Below, piece by piece: positions 27,101 to 37,639 of a stretch of DNA of 64,000 nucleotides. Source of the DNA: Thamnaconus septentrionalis (lineage: Eukaryota > Chordata > Actinopteri > Tetraodontiformes > Monacanthidae); NCBI GenBank assembly GCA_009823395.1, contig CM020505.1:10001129-10065128 (forward strand). The letters are read 5' to 3'. The notes below the pieces were generated by a model. That model saw only the letters and a list, made by a program, of their open reading frames with translations. It ran no database searches and had not been told where the DNA came from. The first letter of the stretch is position 1. Each line of letters opens with the position of its first letter. The translations under genes and the position numbers were made by a program.

Positions 27101-27890
27101 GCTAGACATAAAAGAAAGTGTCTCCCTGACCTCACGAACCAGGCCGAACCCTTGAAGATACAGTAGGAAATAATGCAAAAGGAATCGATGAATCGCAGCC
27201 TGTTCCTCCGACGTTGCCCTACGCTCTTCCCATAGTGTTGGAGAAGTTGGATAAGGGCCTTTCCTCGTCTCTCCACACACCGCTGAAGGCCTCCTCCACT
27301 CTTTCCTTGCCCTCGGTTAGATGTGCAATAAGCAAATCCTTCCTGCTTTCTTCAGAACTTGAAAATTTTTTAGCTGACGACCTCCTCGACTCCTTTCATC
27401 TATTTCTCCTCCTACGTTTTCACCGCTCGGTTGCCTCTGTGAAAATTCTCTTTCAGTCGAACCACATTATATTCCTGAGCCTTATGTATCTTATGTATTC
27501 TCTTTAAATCTTGGTCTGGCTGGAGTGGGAGCAAATGTCGGTCACTGTTTTGCACAAAAGTAAAATGAATGCTGTCAGGTGATCCCAATGAGGACAAAAT
27601 TCCTCCACAACTACAGTGCTGCAGCTCCAATTCATGTTCCCTCCCAGCCACGCAGCTTTATAGAAGTGCTGGTTATACTTCAAGCTATTGTCATTTCAAA
27701 ATATGTTTACAGTTTTAACCACTCTGCTTTTTTATGTTTCCAGGGAGGATCCATTCAGAACAAGAAATCCAGGAGATGTCTGGAGCTCGTGGCAAGCAGC
27801 GACAATGAGTTTGGCTACCAGCTGGTTCTGCAGAAATGCACAGGACAGAAATGGTTCATCACAAACGTGCTGTTTAGCACCTCGTTATGA
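501..27890 (+). CDS. galnt18: GALNT18-type polypeptide N-acetylgalactosaminyltransferase (3' part, seven exons)
   Basis: Coding exons are 501-679, 920-1034, 16428-16613, 18520-18659, 20853-20943, 24011-24175 and 27744-27890 (TGA at 27888-27890), giving 340 codons plus stop. Family members are type II Golgi membrane proteins that transfer GalNAc to Ser/Thr of mucin-type substrates; the full protein is about 600 residues, so the cytoplasmic tail, membrane anchor and first half of the catalytic domain lie upstream of the window. Visible parts are the second half of the GT-A catalytic domain, including the Gal/GalNAc-transferase motif [17 protein letters not shown], then a C-terminal ricin-type lectin domain with CLEL and QKW motifs. 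The Tyr in EVYGGEN, where active family members have Trp, marks the GALNT8/9/17/18 (Y) subfamily. I choose GALNT18 from residue-level similarity as I remember it and from the EIF4G2 and CTR9 neighbours; another Y-subfamily paralogue is the alternative. The junction 18659/20853 is unusual and is described separately. Confidence 0.87.
920..1034 (+). CDS. galnt18: GALNT18 exon: Gal/GalNAc-T motif (YGGEN)
   Basis: The acceptor is cccccag and the donor gtgagt follows ATC AGG. The exon encodes [20 protein letters not shown], then the [17 protein letters not shown] motif. This motif is the family signature near the acceptor-binding side of the active site. Tyr replaces the usual Trp before GGEN, which is diagnostic of the Y subfamily. 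Confidence 0.92.
2183..2480 (-). repeat. Decayed interspersed repeat, possibly LTR-derived
   Basis: Read on the minus strand, the segment has the feel of the 3' part of dispersed fish retroelements: a TTAAAGAGCTCATTTTCTG-type block, then CTTTGTCTGTC and GGGCTCATGACAG. I see no terminal repeats or coding domain. The class is a guess from remembered repeat sequences. Confidence 0.3.
2840..3480. other. CpG-rich intronic segment with hairpin
   Basis: CpG dinucleotides are dense here compared with the AT-rich flanks. A hairpin lies at 2857-2890 with arms GCGCGGTGGAGG and CCTCCACCGAGCGC and a loop of about seven bases. Homeodomain-type ATTA/TAAT cores occur at 2925-2945. It could be an intronic regulatory element or promoter; no transcript evidence is visible. 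Confidence 0.35.
7045..7105 (+). repeat. Relic of a dispersed fish SINE/LINE-type repeat
   Basis: The string TGTCAATGGTTGTTTGTCTT followed by CTGCGGCCCTGCAATGAAC resembles a very common fish repeat that normally continues into ACTGGCGACC. The rest is too decayed to follow. Confidence 0.4.
8992..9022 (+). repeat. (TC)n microsatellite, interrupted
   Basis: About 31 bases of TC/CT repeat are broken once by CATT, within the large GALNT18 intron. Confidence 0.9.
13255..13288 (+). repeat. (TC)n microsatellite, interrupted
   Basis: TCTC tracts are interrupted by CCTCTG, in the large GALNT18 intron. Confidence 0.85.
13658..13679 (+). other. G-run cluster, quadruplex-capable
   Basis: Runs of five, six and seven G are separated by single T. 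The runs are long enough to supply four G-tracts for an intramolecular quadruplex on the plus (sense) strand of the GALNT18 intron. Confidence 0.5.
15063..15104 (+). repeat. (TG)21 microsatellite
   Basis: This is an uninterrupted 42-base TG repeat near the 3' end of the large GALNT18 intron. Confidence 0.95.
16428..16613 (+). CDS. galnt18: GALNT18 exon: WQCGG to end of catalytic domain
   Basis: The acceptor is aaccag and the donor gtgagc follows CCC ATG GAG. The exon is 62 codons long, phase 0 at both ends. It begins [13 protein letters not shown], then the conserved [12 protein letters not shown] segment, then [13 protein letters not shown] and MAWNIP. The 184-codon open frame that starts upstream at 16302 is only this exon plus flanking intron. 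Confidence 0.92.
16614..18519 (+). other. galnt18: GALNT18 intron (1.9 kb)
   Basis: AT-rich intron with no recognisable gene or element on either strand. Confidence 0.7.
18520..18659 (+). CDS. galnt18: GALNT18 exon: linker to lectin domain
   Basis: It begins after ttccag with [10 protein letters not shown], continues [19 protein letters not shown] and ends ...DTVAYGA plus CG. The donor is gtaagc at 18660. The length of 140 bases leaves phase 2, whereas the expected family exon is 138 bases (46 codons). The extra CG just before the donor forces a change at the next acceptor. Confidence 0.85.
19324..19384 (+). repeat. Pyrimidine-rich tract
   Basis: There are 37 uninterrupted C/T bases, then two shorter C/T runs separated by single A bases. 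This is a simple low-complexity tract inside a GALNT18 intron. Confidence 0.85.
20440..20576 (+). mobile_element. Tc1-like relic, internally deleted
   Basis: The segment around 20499-20534 (GCTCGTTAACACAAAC, CCAATCAGTC) matches, as I recall it, the 5' non-coding part of a common fish Tc1-like element. It is followed directly by its 3' terminal repeat GTGCCTAATAAAGTGGCTGG at about 20549-20568. The transposase region is missing. Confidence 0.5.
20853..20943 (+). CDS. galnt18: GALNT18 exon: lectin domain, CLDQGPD segment
   Basis: It encodes [14 protein letters not shown] and [11 protein letters not shown], then donor gtaaga. The usual-looking acceptor cccag (exon start 20848, CTG AGG AAC) would be out of frame with the preceding exon. 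The next AG, five bases on (ctgag, exon start 20853), keeps the frame at the cost of one residue, so I use it. Confidence is high for the exon and moderate for its exact start. Confidence 0.75.
20944..24010 (+). other. galnt18: GALNT18 intron (3.1 kb)
   Basis: There is no gene on either strand. It holds a second Tc1-like relic at 23050-23265; the rest is unremarkable. Confidence 0.7.
23050..23265 (+). mobile_element. Tc1-like transposase relic (partial)
   Basis: Plus-strand translation gives pieces GDLSDFE, then [18 protein letters not shown] and KGNRHLDNH, corresponding to the N-terminal helix-turn-helix region of a fish Tc1-like transposase. The stretch between is deleted and no complete terminal repeat is seen, so it is inactive. 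Confidence 0.6.
24011..24175 (+). CDS. galnt18: GALNT18 exon: lectin domain, middle repeat
   Basis: It starts after ttgcag with [13 protein letters not shown] and continues [19 protein letters not shown], then [13 protein letters not shown], ending at donor gtgatc. It is 55 codons, phase 0 at both ends. The run of four Asp followed by CLVDV is typical of the GALNT18 lectin domain. Confidence 0.9.
24849..25310 (+). mobile_element. Tc1-like element relic with 5' end
   Basis: It begins with a decayed terminal repeat (ACACTGATGGATCACTTTAT) and the AATCAGCCAATCCCATGGCA segment. The transposase start follows near 25000: [11 protein letters not shown] and VGARLAAG, then in other frames a LLGFS-like part and SSEGQ-like remnants. 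Frame breaks and stops show it is dead. It belongs to the same family as the relics at 20.4 and 23.1 kb. Confidence 0.7.
25722..25749 (+). repeat. (CA)14 microsatellite
   Basis: This is an uninterrupted CA repeat in the last GALNT18 intron. Confidence 0.95.
27744..27890 (+). CDS. galnt18: GALNT18 last exon: lectin C-terminus and stop
   Basis: The acceptor is tttccag. It encodes [15 protein letters not shown], then [15 protein letters not shown] and [10 protein letters not shown], followed by TGA. The CLEL and QKW pair is the last ricin-B-type repeat. It is 48 codons plus stop; the C-terminus has the length expected for the family. Confidence 0.92.
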   Translation, partial: GGSIQNKKSRRCLELVASSDNEFGYQLVLQKCTGQKWFITNVLFSTSL

Positions 27891-28370
27891 TCGACAGCTG
27901 GGAGGAACTTGCCAGTGAATAGCGCAGCTGACTGGCTGCGGCTGTGCGTGTTTTAGTTTTGAGCTGTCATTGTCTTTGAATGAGCTGTTGACATCACATC
28001 TTACGTGTCAGACTTTTTTTTTTTTTTTGCCCTCAGGGCAACCTTGCTTTGCCACTATTTTGCCAATTGACAATATGTGATATTTAGCAGTCAGATTTTT
28101 GTTGACTTAACGGGAAAAAAAAAAGAACAGGAATATGTTTTTGTACTGAACCTAATCGCTACTGTGTAGCCAGCTTTCTCAACCTGCCCCTACTGTAATT
28201 ATTTGAGTTTTAGTGTCTCAGGTGTGTGGGTTTGTCATGCGATTCAGCTGTACACTTGTGGGAAAAATATTACAATGAATCCCAAACTGAAAAATTATTT
28301 TCAAAGTGTAAACATTTGTAAAGTTTAACAGTTAAAAAAAATTAATAAAACCTGGAGAGAAAAAAAAATA
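27891..28370 (+). other. galnt18: Probable GALNT18 3' untranslated region
   Basis: AT-rich sequence follows the stop codon without further coding potential. A canonical AATAAA at 28344-28349 gives the likely end near 28,365-28,380. Longer isoforms cannot be excluded. Confidence 0.6.
28344..28349 (+). promoter_or_regulatory. galnt18: Poly(A) signal AATAAA, GALNT18
   Basis: This AATAAA lies about 455 bases after the GALNT18 stop codon, in the right orientation. A TG/T-rich stretch follows within 40 bases. Confidence 0.55.
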
Positions 28371-29022
28371 CTGTGTAAATGTGTTTTTTTTATTCCTCAA
28401 ATGCTTTCTTTTGTTTTTCAGTGTTGTTAGCTCATCATCTAATCATTCATTTTCCCCTGATTTCACTATTATGTATCTCAAGAAGGAAAAAAATTTTGTA
28501 TTCTCAACAACTTAGCCTGCATATAACCCAGGTACACAATTACAGTTGCACAAAAGCCGGCAGAGAAGCGCTGCGAGCGAAGGAAGACAAAGAGGAGCTG
28601 CGTGTGAAATGTGCTCCGCTCAGCGCAGTTTGGTGTGCCGAGTCCTTAAGGCCGACGTGGTCCTTCGTTCAGGAAAGAAAAAGACACAAGCGTGGGGAAG
28701 TTGCCGCTGTCAGCTTGTAATGACACACACGAGGGGCAGAGTGGAGGGACGCGGCGCTCCTTCTCGCACGCTGACTGCTGCACCTGGGGAGGAGACGAGT
28801 GGCGCGGCCTGTTTTCAACGTGCCAGCCTTCATTACCATTCACATTCAAGCGGAGCTCTGCAAACCATGGCATTAAATATACATGGAAAATCCACTTTCA
28901 TCACTTTTCATCCCTCACCAACACGTCCTAATATTATGCAAATAGAGAGCCTCTGCTCAAAGTTTTGAATAGAAGCAAGTCAACAAAGCCGTATTCCCAT
29001 GTACATTACTCGTTTCATTTTC

Positions 29023-29027
<5 letters not shown>

Positions 29028-29106
<79 letters not shown>
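29028..29106 (+). repeat. Long (GT)n microsatellite (79 bases)
   Basis: An almost perfect GT repeat, the longest in the window. The open frames across it (C-V and T-H repeats) are artefacts. Confidence 0.95.
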
Positions 29107-29109
<3 letters not shown>

Positions 29110-29736
29110 CGACCTCTCGCCCTGATTTCCAACAGCGGCACCTTGCAATGCGCACTCTCTGCATTAGAACCACCACAGACGCTGCGGGGAAATGCGTGTG
29201 TAGACAGTGTTAATATTCTATCATCTGACGTTCACTCATTACCCTCGTTGGAAGTGTCTTGGAACAAAGTGCGCTGCAGAGATTCCAATTCCCTGTAAAT
29301 CCGGAGTAGCGGCTGCGTCCCGTGGTGTCCCGAGATGCAGCAAGAGTCACAGAAGATTTCCTAGAAAAGCGCTGGCCTCGTTTCGATGAAGACGGCTGAC
29401 AATATGTGTGTGAGTGTGTGAGAGTGTTGTTGGGTTTTTTTCACGTCAGGAGCTGCCGTTTGCCAAACTACAGTCGTTTGCACTGACAGGGGAATTGTAC
29501 TCCGACTCTTTGCCTCGCCCACGCCCGCCTCTTTCTGGGGCAACTGTCATGAAAATTACATTCACATAAGCACTCTGACAGGTGGGGTTTTAATGGAGCA
29601 CAAACTGTTCTTTTATTCCTTGCTCCTTAGTATTTATTGTATTTATTGTTACATTTAGTCCATTTTAGTGTGTAATTCAAAGCGTTGCTCACATCAAGTC
29701 ATGCCTTTTGCCACATTGTAGCAGCGGTTCGTTTTC

Positions 29737-30044
29737 TTAAAGGATCAGTGCAAAAACAATTTGCTTAATTTGTGATTTTTATATTTGTAAAAGCTTAACA
29801 TACTGCCCATAAATACATTAATAAAAGTGTATACACACAGCACAATAAAAGTAATTTGGTTTTCCTACCCTTAGAATGATTTTCATGTATATAAGAATAT
29901 ACATAGAGCTATGGTCTTGCTCCTAGTTAGCTGCCATCTTGCGCCATCATTTTTTAAGGAAGCTCGCTTGACAGTGCCCTAAATATGAGACGCACTGTCA
30001 GGCGAGCTTTCTTCCCTAAACATTTTTACACACTGGACCTTTAA
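29737..30044. mobile_element. Short inverted-repeat element (MITE), 308 bp
   Basis: The ends are TTAAAGGATCAGTG at 29737-29750 and CACTGGACCTTTAA at 30031-30044, inverted repeats matching at 12 of 14 positions. The right end matches a very common percomorph non-autonomous DNA element as I remember it (ACACACTGGACCTTTAA). It has no coding capacity. Internal sequence includes GCTGCCATCTTG and a separate hairpin. Confidence 0.6.
29956..30014. repeat. Hairpin inside the 308-bp element
   Basis: Arms AAGGAAGCTCGCTTGACAGTGC (29955-29976) and GCACTGTCAGGCGAGCTTTC (29992-30011) are near-perfect reverse complements. The loop is about 15 bases. Confidence 0.7.
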
Positions 30045-33000
30045 AAAGATGCAAACTTTATGAGAAAATTCTTCCTTTGATCTGATCACGATCTGATCAT
30101 GCTGAGGGAATTTTGTCATTCATAACCCAAAACACTGAACTGTTCCTCAAAATAAAATCCATGTCAACCCCTTCTTACTCCCCCAAACCACCACCGCCAC
30201 CAATCCCCATCCCTCCCTCCCCCGCTCTGTCTCCGTATTTTCATCTTTATCTTTTTCTTTTTGCTCTTGTGGGAAAAGGCTCTCACAGGCAACTCATCAC
30301 ATCTTGTCATTATTTCCTGGCCCTGACACGAAAGAACTTTGAGGAATATATTTGCGACAGATCTTATGCTATGATGCGAGGAATCAGCCGAGTGTTGAAA
30401 ACCATATGGCAAACGGAAGCAGAGTGTTAGAAGTGAGAATGTCTGAACGCCCCAGTGGATGCACACGTGTCTTTCTTTTTCTTTTTTTTCCGGTCTATCT
30501 TCCACAGGCATCAGATTGACAGGTGGAAGACGAGAGAATGTTGGCACTAAAAGGGAAAATGGCTAAACACGCAAACGCTGAACGCTGAAAGAATAAGCGA
30601 GAAAAATCTTCATATGAAAAACAGCATTGGAGCTGGAAAAGAGATTTAGCAGAACAGCGCGTGTGGGTGTGAAATCTGTGTTTATCACGGCGGCAAAATG
30701 CTTCTTCACATGTGGATAAATGTCACTGTTAATTGTTATCTGCAGGAAAGAATCTAAGCTGGGACTGTGTAGCCATGGCTACAGGTCCTAAACTGCATGT
30801 TCCCGAGGTAACGGACCATAGGTAAAGGCATTAACTAAAAAAATAAAAATAAAAGGAGTACACGATTGCCTCAAGATGCGTATGCAACTCTAACCTCTGA
30901 CCTTTCCAAGTTGCAGTCTAATGCATCAAAGTATGAAAATGAACTGACTGAAGACTGTTTGTATGCAGCTTTCCCTGTGAAGTTCCAGACCATAAAACTG
31001 AATTACATTATAAAACTGAAAAGTTTTAATTCTAGAGGGGATAAATAAATAATGAGGAGGCCTGAGGTCAGATTTGGAAAGCAGTAAGTGGGAGGCAATG
31101 CAGCCAGAATTGTTTGAATTGCTAAACAATGTTTTGATTTCCTATTAAGCTAATGATATCTTGGCCTGGTAATACTGCTGTGACTTCATACAATTATATA
31201 AATACATGAATTTGAAGTTTCTGCTACATTAGCACACCCGAAAAATAAAAAAAATACATATTAAAACCACATGCATGAGAAAAAATAGTGTTTAAAAATT
31301 GATGTGACAACCTCCCAAAAACAATCTTGTGTTTTTGACCCAACACAGTCAGCGTTGAAATAAAGGCTCCCACGTTTCTTCATTGATCTAAACATGATAA
31401 TTCATTATCTTTGGACCAAAAATAATTTGTTTGGCTGCCAAATAACATTAGCATGTTGCTATCAGCTAGTGCAATTGGTGCCTAGTAACTGTACCGGCTT
31501 CTGGTGTAATGATTATTTGTTCCCCTCCAGTCATTGAAATGCACCTGTTAAGCACTCACTTTTGTGAAGTTGTACATTTGTGCATTTTGATTTGTTTTTT
31601 ATTTTATTTTATTTCTGACAGTTTCTCTACAGATTTGTGGGTTTTGATGCTAGCCTTACAGACACTAAACAGCAAAGAGACAATAGAACTTGCTGTGTTA
31701 TGTTTTAATTAACTTGATGAATGTTGTTACTTCTCCAAATTTGTCAGTGTTCTGCCAACACAAGAGAGAATTTTTATCTCCAGACGCTTTACGCTCTCTC
31801 GACTCTGTTGAAGAACAGTAACAAGCAAAAAAAAAAAAATAGCTAAAAGAAGCTGACTGTTTTTCTTCAGTTTTTTTTCAATAAAATGTCAGGAAGGCTC
31901 TTTTGATATGAACTTATATTCATTATCAACTTGGTTCTTATGCCACTGAAGCAGGAAATCTGCCTGTGCAGCTGTGAATGTTGTTATATTTAGTGATAAA
32001 CAAGTGGGTTGATGTCAGCATGTTGACATTTTCATACATCACACCCTAACTAGCTCTTGGCAGTGATGGATGAGAGTCCTTAAGGGATGGCATAAATCAG
32101 ATTGAAGAGCCAAAATGGTTGCTGACGGTCTATTTGTATCTGGTTTCGAGTAAGTTATCACATACAGGACTTTGTTTGAAATGGAAGCTGAATAATTCCT
32201 TTATGGAAAGCTCAGCAGCACGCGATGATTAATGTCCAGCCCCGGCCCTGGGGACTCAGCTGCATCACAGACATCCAGAAGTCCAAAATCTGAAAGTTCC
32301 ATCTTCAGCCAACCTCCTCCCAAAGTTGTAGTTGTTTTATGTTTTATTTTTCAGCTGGTTTAAATGTGACCAGACGAATCATCATCATCTGAACTGAAAG
32401 AGTTTGCAGCTACTGCCTAGATTTCTATTTCTACCAAAGGAAGGAAACTTGTGAACATGTTATTGCCACAGCATGGATGTTGCAATAGTTGGTGACACAC
32501 AGGAGATAGAGCAGCACTGGAACCTCTCCCTCTGCTCTCACATCTGAATTTCATCACACAAAGTAGCACAGTCTGAGTGATGTTTCGCACCAGCAGGAAG
32601 CATCTTTTACCCAGTGGCTCCAGTAGCAGAGAGGGAATCTGACTCGTCTCTCCCTGCAATGCGACCAACAGCAGATTGAACCGATCGACAAACAAGATTT
32701 TGTTAAAGGGTTTTTTATGATTTGTTTTACCTTTCATCTGGGACTGTGGGCTTTTCCTAGGTGGTCCCATTGAGTATATCCCCCCTTGATATGTGCAACA
32801 CTCTGCTGAGATGATGAGTAATGTTAGTGATATGAGTGCATAATAGTTAAGTTCTGTCCAGTGCAACAGCAAACAAAATGAAAATTAGTTGGATGAAAAG
32901 GAAGTTGAGGATATTATCTGACAATTTCTGAAACTTTGTAAATCATAAAACACAAGGCTGCACAGAAAACCCTCAAATTAATTAATAACTTTAAAAAATG

Positions 33001-33045
33001 CAACAAGGGGGACACACTGGTGCGGTGGCCATTGCTGTGTGTCCT

Positions 33046-33155
33046 TTGGTTGTCTCCATGTAATCTCGCTTCCTCACATTGTGCAAAGACACGCACATCC
33101 ACATAACTGGCAGCTCCAAGGTGTCCGCAGGTGTGAATGTGAGAGTGAATGGCAG
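33046..33155 (-). repeat. Relic of a dispersed fish repeat
   Basis: On the minus strand, TTCACTCTCACATTCACACC is followed by a GTGTCTTTGCACAATGTGAG block. This parallels the common fish repeat block reading CATGTCTTTGGACTGTGGGA. It is highly decayed. Confidence 0.4.
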
Positions 33156-36100
33156 TTTGCCAGCTTCATCTGGACAGCCGGGACAGACTGCAGCACCACC
33201 ATAACCCAAAGCACTGATGACTGAAACCGGATGGGTGGAAAGACTCTTACAGTGGGCTCAGTGACTGTTTGCATGGCTGTTTTGCATACAAACAGCCAGT
33301 CAGGGACAGGGAGGGTTTGTCGGCCAGCGCAGAGGGTGGTCCTATCTGCGCTTGTCACCAGATTAGTTCAGATCCACATTTATGGCAACGCTCACTGTCA
33401 AATCTGGCTGCCCACCTGAGAAATTCCGGCTGGCACTTTGATCTACATGAATAGAAAAGACTGAAGTTTGCGCTCTTAAATCCCAGACACACTCTGACGC
33501 CGCCTAATCACCACAGTTTGGATTTAGGCTCCCTCTGCTCCTGCAGCCGTCTTCAGAAAAAGAGAAGCATCTTATGAGCTCTGGAGCAAAAAGAAATAAA
33601 TAAATAGGAAAACCTCTCTTTTCTATTCCCGTCCTCCCGCACACAGACTTGCATTTTATTCAAGACCCGACCCAGGCAGGCAGTTTTGATGATGAAGGCA
33701 TCCGCAGCGAGACCTCCCCACCACCACCCTTCATTTGGGTGTAGATCTCTCCCAAAGATTTGTCTAAGTAAACATGGAATTCTACGCAGCATGATTTGTG
33801 ATTTAACGCGCGTCATAAACGCTGTCCTGTCATCACTTCCGAGCGTCACAGTCGGGCCCGCGCTCTTCCGAAATCCCGCTGCTGAATGCAGATAAGACGC
33901 AGAGGCTCCTGGTCTGCACCCGTCACTCAGCCTGCCTGTGCAGGGCTCTTACAGATGTGGCAAAGCTGGAAAACTCACTATGCTTACATTCGGCAACTTA
34001 CAACAATGGAAAAAGTCAGTGGTGCAATGAAATATTAAAGGTTTATTTATGCACCTATGCATCTATCTATAATCTCACCCTGGTTTAATCATATGAGATT
34101 GTAAGCAACTAGAGAGCAGCATGAACTGACACAGGTTGTATTAAAAAGACTAATTGTGTTATTATTATGTATCAACATTTGAGTTTTACCGACATTTAAT
34201 CTATTAGCAGTTTTTAAGCAAACCCATGAGGTAACATCTTTAGAAACATCTAATGCTTCTTCTCCCTTTGTCCGCCTAAAACAAGTCTACCTGATACGTA
34301 TGCATGTGACAGAGATCAAAAGCTAGAGTGAGACCGAACCTGCTGCCTCAATCAGATCATCTGCGTCGTCAATTTTTTGATGTCATCTTTATGTTCTCGT
34401 GTGCCAGGCGAGCGAACGACCCCGTTAACCCCGACGCAAATGAATAATTTCTGGCGGATGAGGTTTGTCGGTTAGACGTCAGAGTGAATATTGATCCGCC
34501 GGTTCGTGCCTCAGATGGACTGCAGCTCATTTTGACGGCCGCCTGGCTCTGGACTGAAGGTACACAGCCCACCCCGAGCTGTAATCCCCCACTTTATTGA
34601 GGGGAAAACCCATCAATAAAGTCATCCCTGTATGTCTGCACAGAGCCAATTAGAAGAGCCTCAGAAAACAGATTACTTGCTTTATTGAGTCTCATAATAT
34701 TCACTTTTTGAAGCTCCTCTCACCGAGTTTGAGATGCAATCAGAACAGCTCTCCCTCCTCCTCCCTCTGCCAACCTGACCGCTTGGTTTGCAAACATATT
34801 CCATTTTCCATTTCCAAGATTTCATGCACAGCGCAGAGGTTACATCCTACAAAATAAGAAAAAAGGGAACAGATTGCTCTTGCATTGCAGACACATTTGG
34901 AATGACTAATAGAGAACAGTGACGCACAAAAATACACAGTTTGCAGTTTTTTGTCTGCCACTGTTGGCAACATCACTATGTTATGTTCCAGGGACAAAAA
35001 AACAACTTTGCCCTTCTTCCAGAGGGTGTGCTAAGCTAACCCTGACAGGGGGATGTCACTTGTGTGAAGCAGCCGTTAGCTAGAGTGCCAAAGAAGTCAT
35101 GTGTGTATTATTTCTCATCAAGGTTTGCTGGCAGCGGCTGAGGCAAGACGTAAATGTCGGCAGAGCGAAGGCAGGACTTACTGGCTGGCAGCCGCACAGC
35201 TCCACGTCGATGACTGTAACAAGTCAGATCCTCGGGCCCGACTGTGCTGAGGCAGGAGCGTGACTGGCTGACTGCTGCTGCCTCGGTGGGGAGAATCAGG
35301 GTTGAGCATGAGGTTAAAGTCAGATTTTTTTGACGTCCTGGAGAAACTGATGTAAGGTCAGAGCTAAGTGAAAAACTAAATAGCGGATTCAGAGATGAAT
35401 GATTGTCAGCAGCAGGCTGAATCAGGTTTAGGAAGCAACATTTCTCATCAAAATCAGTCGAAACTATCTCTGGACTCTGACATCCTAACACCACGGCACA
35501 CTGTTATTTGACTTTTAAAGGATCTTCAAACTTTGTTCCAGAACCTTGTAGGTAATTAATTTCTCTCATTTCCAGCCCCATCTAAATTTGATCATCTCCC
35601 ATAAATCCATCCGCAGAAGGCATTTTGCAGCTCGCTGTCATTGTGAAGGAGTTCTCAAGAGCAGTTGCAGCGTTATTTGTTGCTTCTTTTGTGGGAGGCA
35701 GACTGCGTAGCTGCTAACAGCAGCCGGAAATCGAAGAGGATGCCTTCCCTCTAAATCGGGATGTTGTCTTTTGTTGTTCTTGTTATTGTTGTTGTTGTCC
35801 GGGAGATTGAATTACATTATTGATTCTTTTTTCCCACCACAGCATTTCATTGGACTTAAAATAATATGGATAGGCAGGCACCGAAATATATATATGCGGA
35901 GTCGTAAAATGACAAACAAATTCGAAAGTTATATTTTAGTGTCTTTTGTTTGCAATTCTGCAAAGCAGCTTCGAAATGAAATACGGTCAATTCTGACTTT
36001 GGAGCCATGCAAACTCTATCACTATTATTACTGTTGTGTTGCAGAGTGCACAGAAAAAAGGAGTAAGGATTTTTTTTGCATAAAGACTCTCCCTTCTACC

Positions 36101-37106
36101 TCACAGAATGTTTCGGGAGGATATGCAAGATCAAAAATGTTGGTAAACATACAACATTTTTCAAAATGCCTAATGGAAAGTTGATCATTACCAGGAAATG
36201 CGTTGGTGCACTTGGGACGAGGCTGCGGCCTCAGCCATAAACAAGGCCACGGAGTCATTTGGGGATACTCAGAACAGCGAAAAAGCAAAGTGGAGGACAG
36301 TTCGCTGACAATGCTGTGCGTTATTATGCTGCTCACTCAGTCAAAACAAGTGACCTGAGCAGCGTGAGGCCCAGAGGTGAGCAACTCTGATCGTGCTTTC
36401 CAAAAAAAAAAAGAGATAAAAAATAAGATGTGACAGATTTCTAGATGTGGGAGCTGTTTGAAATGCAAAAAAAACTGGCAGTTGAGAAACAAAAAAAACG
36501 TCAGTAAATCAGAAAATAAAAAACATGGCATAACACTGGTAAACACCATCGGACGAAGGGTTTCCAGCACACAGAAGGGAACATATGCAGGCGCGGCTGC
36601 ACTATTAGCAGGATGATGGATGGTCAGTGCGTCATGAGACTCGGTGCACTGTAAACACCGCAGCACAGCACTGCCCTCCGACTTACAGGAAAGGTTTCTC
36701 ATTTCAGCAGCATTTGGCTCAGGTCACCCTGTGTCATGGACGGCACCGAGAAGAGCTGTGCAAGTGCCTTGGCATCGGACCTTGCTATTGGAAAAAAAAT
36801 GGCTAAACCACAAATCAAAGGGCGCTGATTTACTGAGCGGGCTGCGACGACCACCTCATATAAATGCACCTTAGATGAGATGCCTCTAAAGGGAGCCGTT
36901 CAATTCTGAGTGACAGAATGATGGATTTGCTATTTCATGGGGACCTTGGCATCCATCAGCTCCTGCCCAATGAGAGGAGGACTTTTGGGTGAGGTGTTGA
37001 GGGGGTGCTTGCGCTAAATCCCCCACCCCTGCTGGTGTATTGATAAATCAGTATTAGTTTATTTATTATCGAATTCCATTAAATTCAATGTCACACCAGG
37101 ACCACA

Positions 37107-37373
37107 CTATGTGCTTTCATACAAGTGATGTTTGACCCCTTCTATTGTTTGGAACTTCCTGCTATTGTTCTGTTCTTGCTGAGCTTTTTGCTCGCCGCCT
37201 TTGTTCATGTTCCCGCTCTTCTGATTGCCCTCATCAGTCTCACCAGGTCCTGTCAGGTTTCCATCCCTCGTGATCACCAGTGTCCACCCTAATGTGGTGC
37301 ACCTGTAGTATAGCCTCTTTGTCTCCCCACCTCCTGCTTCTTCTCCTTGTCTTAATTCGAGCTCTTCCTGCAA
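37107..37373 (+). repeat. Possible decayed interspersed repeat
   Basis: The segment has C/T-rich, repeat-like wording (CCTCATCAGTCTCACCAGG, GTGGTGCACCTG) similar in style to 3' parts of fish retroelements. No ends or coding domain can be defined. Confidence 0.25.
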
Positions 37374-37639
37374 CCCCGTGAGTCCTGTTTAATATATTTT
37401 TATATTGTGTTCAGCTTCTCTGCCTCGCAGGGTTCCGCCCTGTTTGCACGCTGTGCCGTGGGACTGAGCATTGCGCTTCTGCTGCCACAGACGGTTAGAA
37501 GTGATCACGCTGCTCCCTTTTATCTTTTTGGTAGAAGCTCTTTCGTTGTTGGGTCATTTAAATACACTGTAATTCGGGACTTTTAAAGTAATAAAATATC
37601 AAGACACTCCCTCCAGCCTCACTATATTCCTCAGGATGC

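Larger units (their letters stand above)
24176..27743 (+). other. galnt18: GALNT18 last intron (3.6 kb)
   Basis: It contains a longer Tc1-like relic (24849-25310), an AT-rich block (25340-25440) and a CA microsatellite (25722-25749). No gene is recognisable otherwise. Confidence 0.7.

Noticed and set aside
28957..29298. Open frames rich in Cys-Val or Thr-His
   Set aside because: They read through the GT microsatellite; the same applies to 44899-45348.
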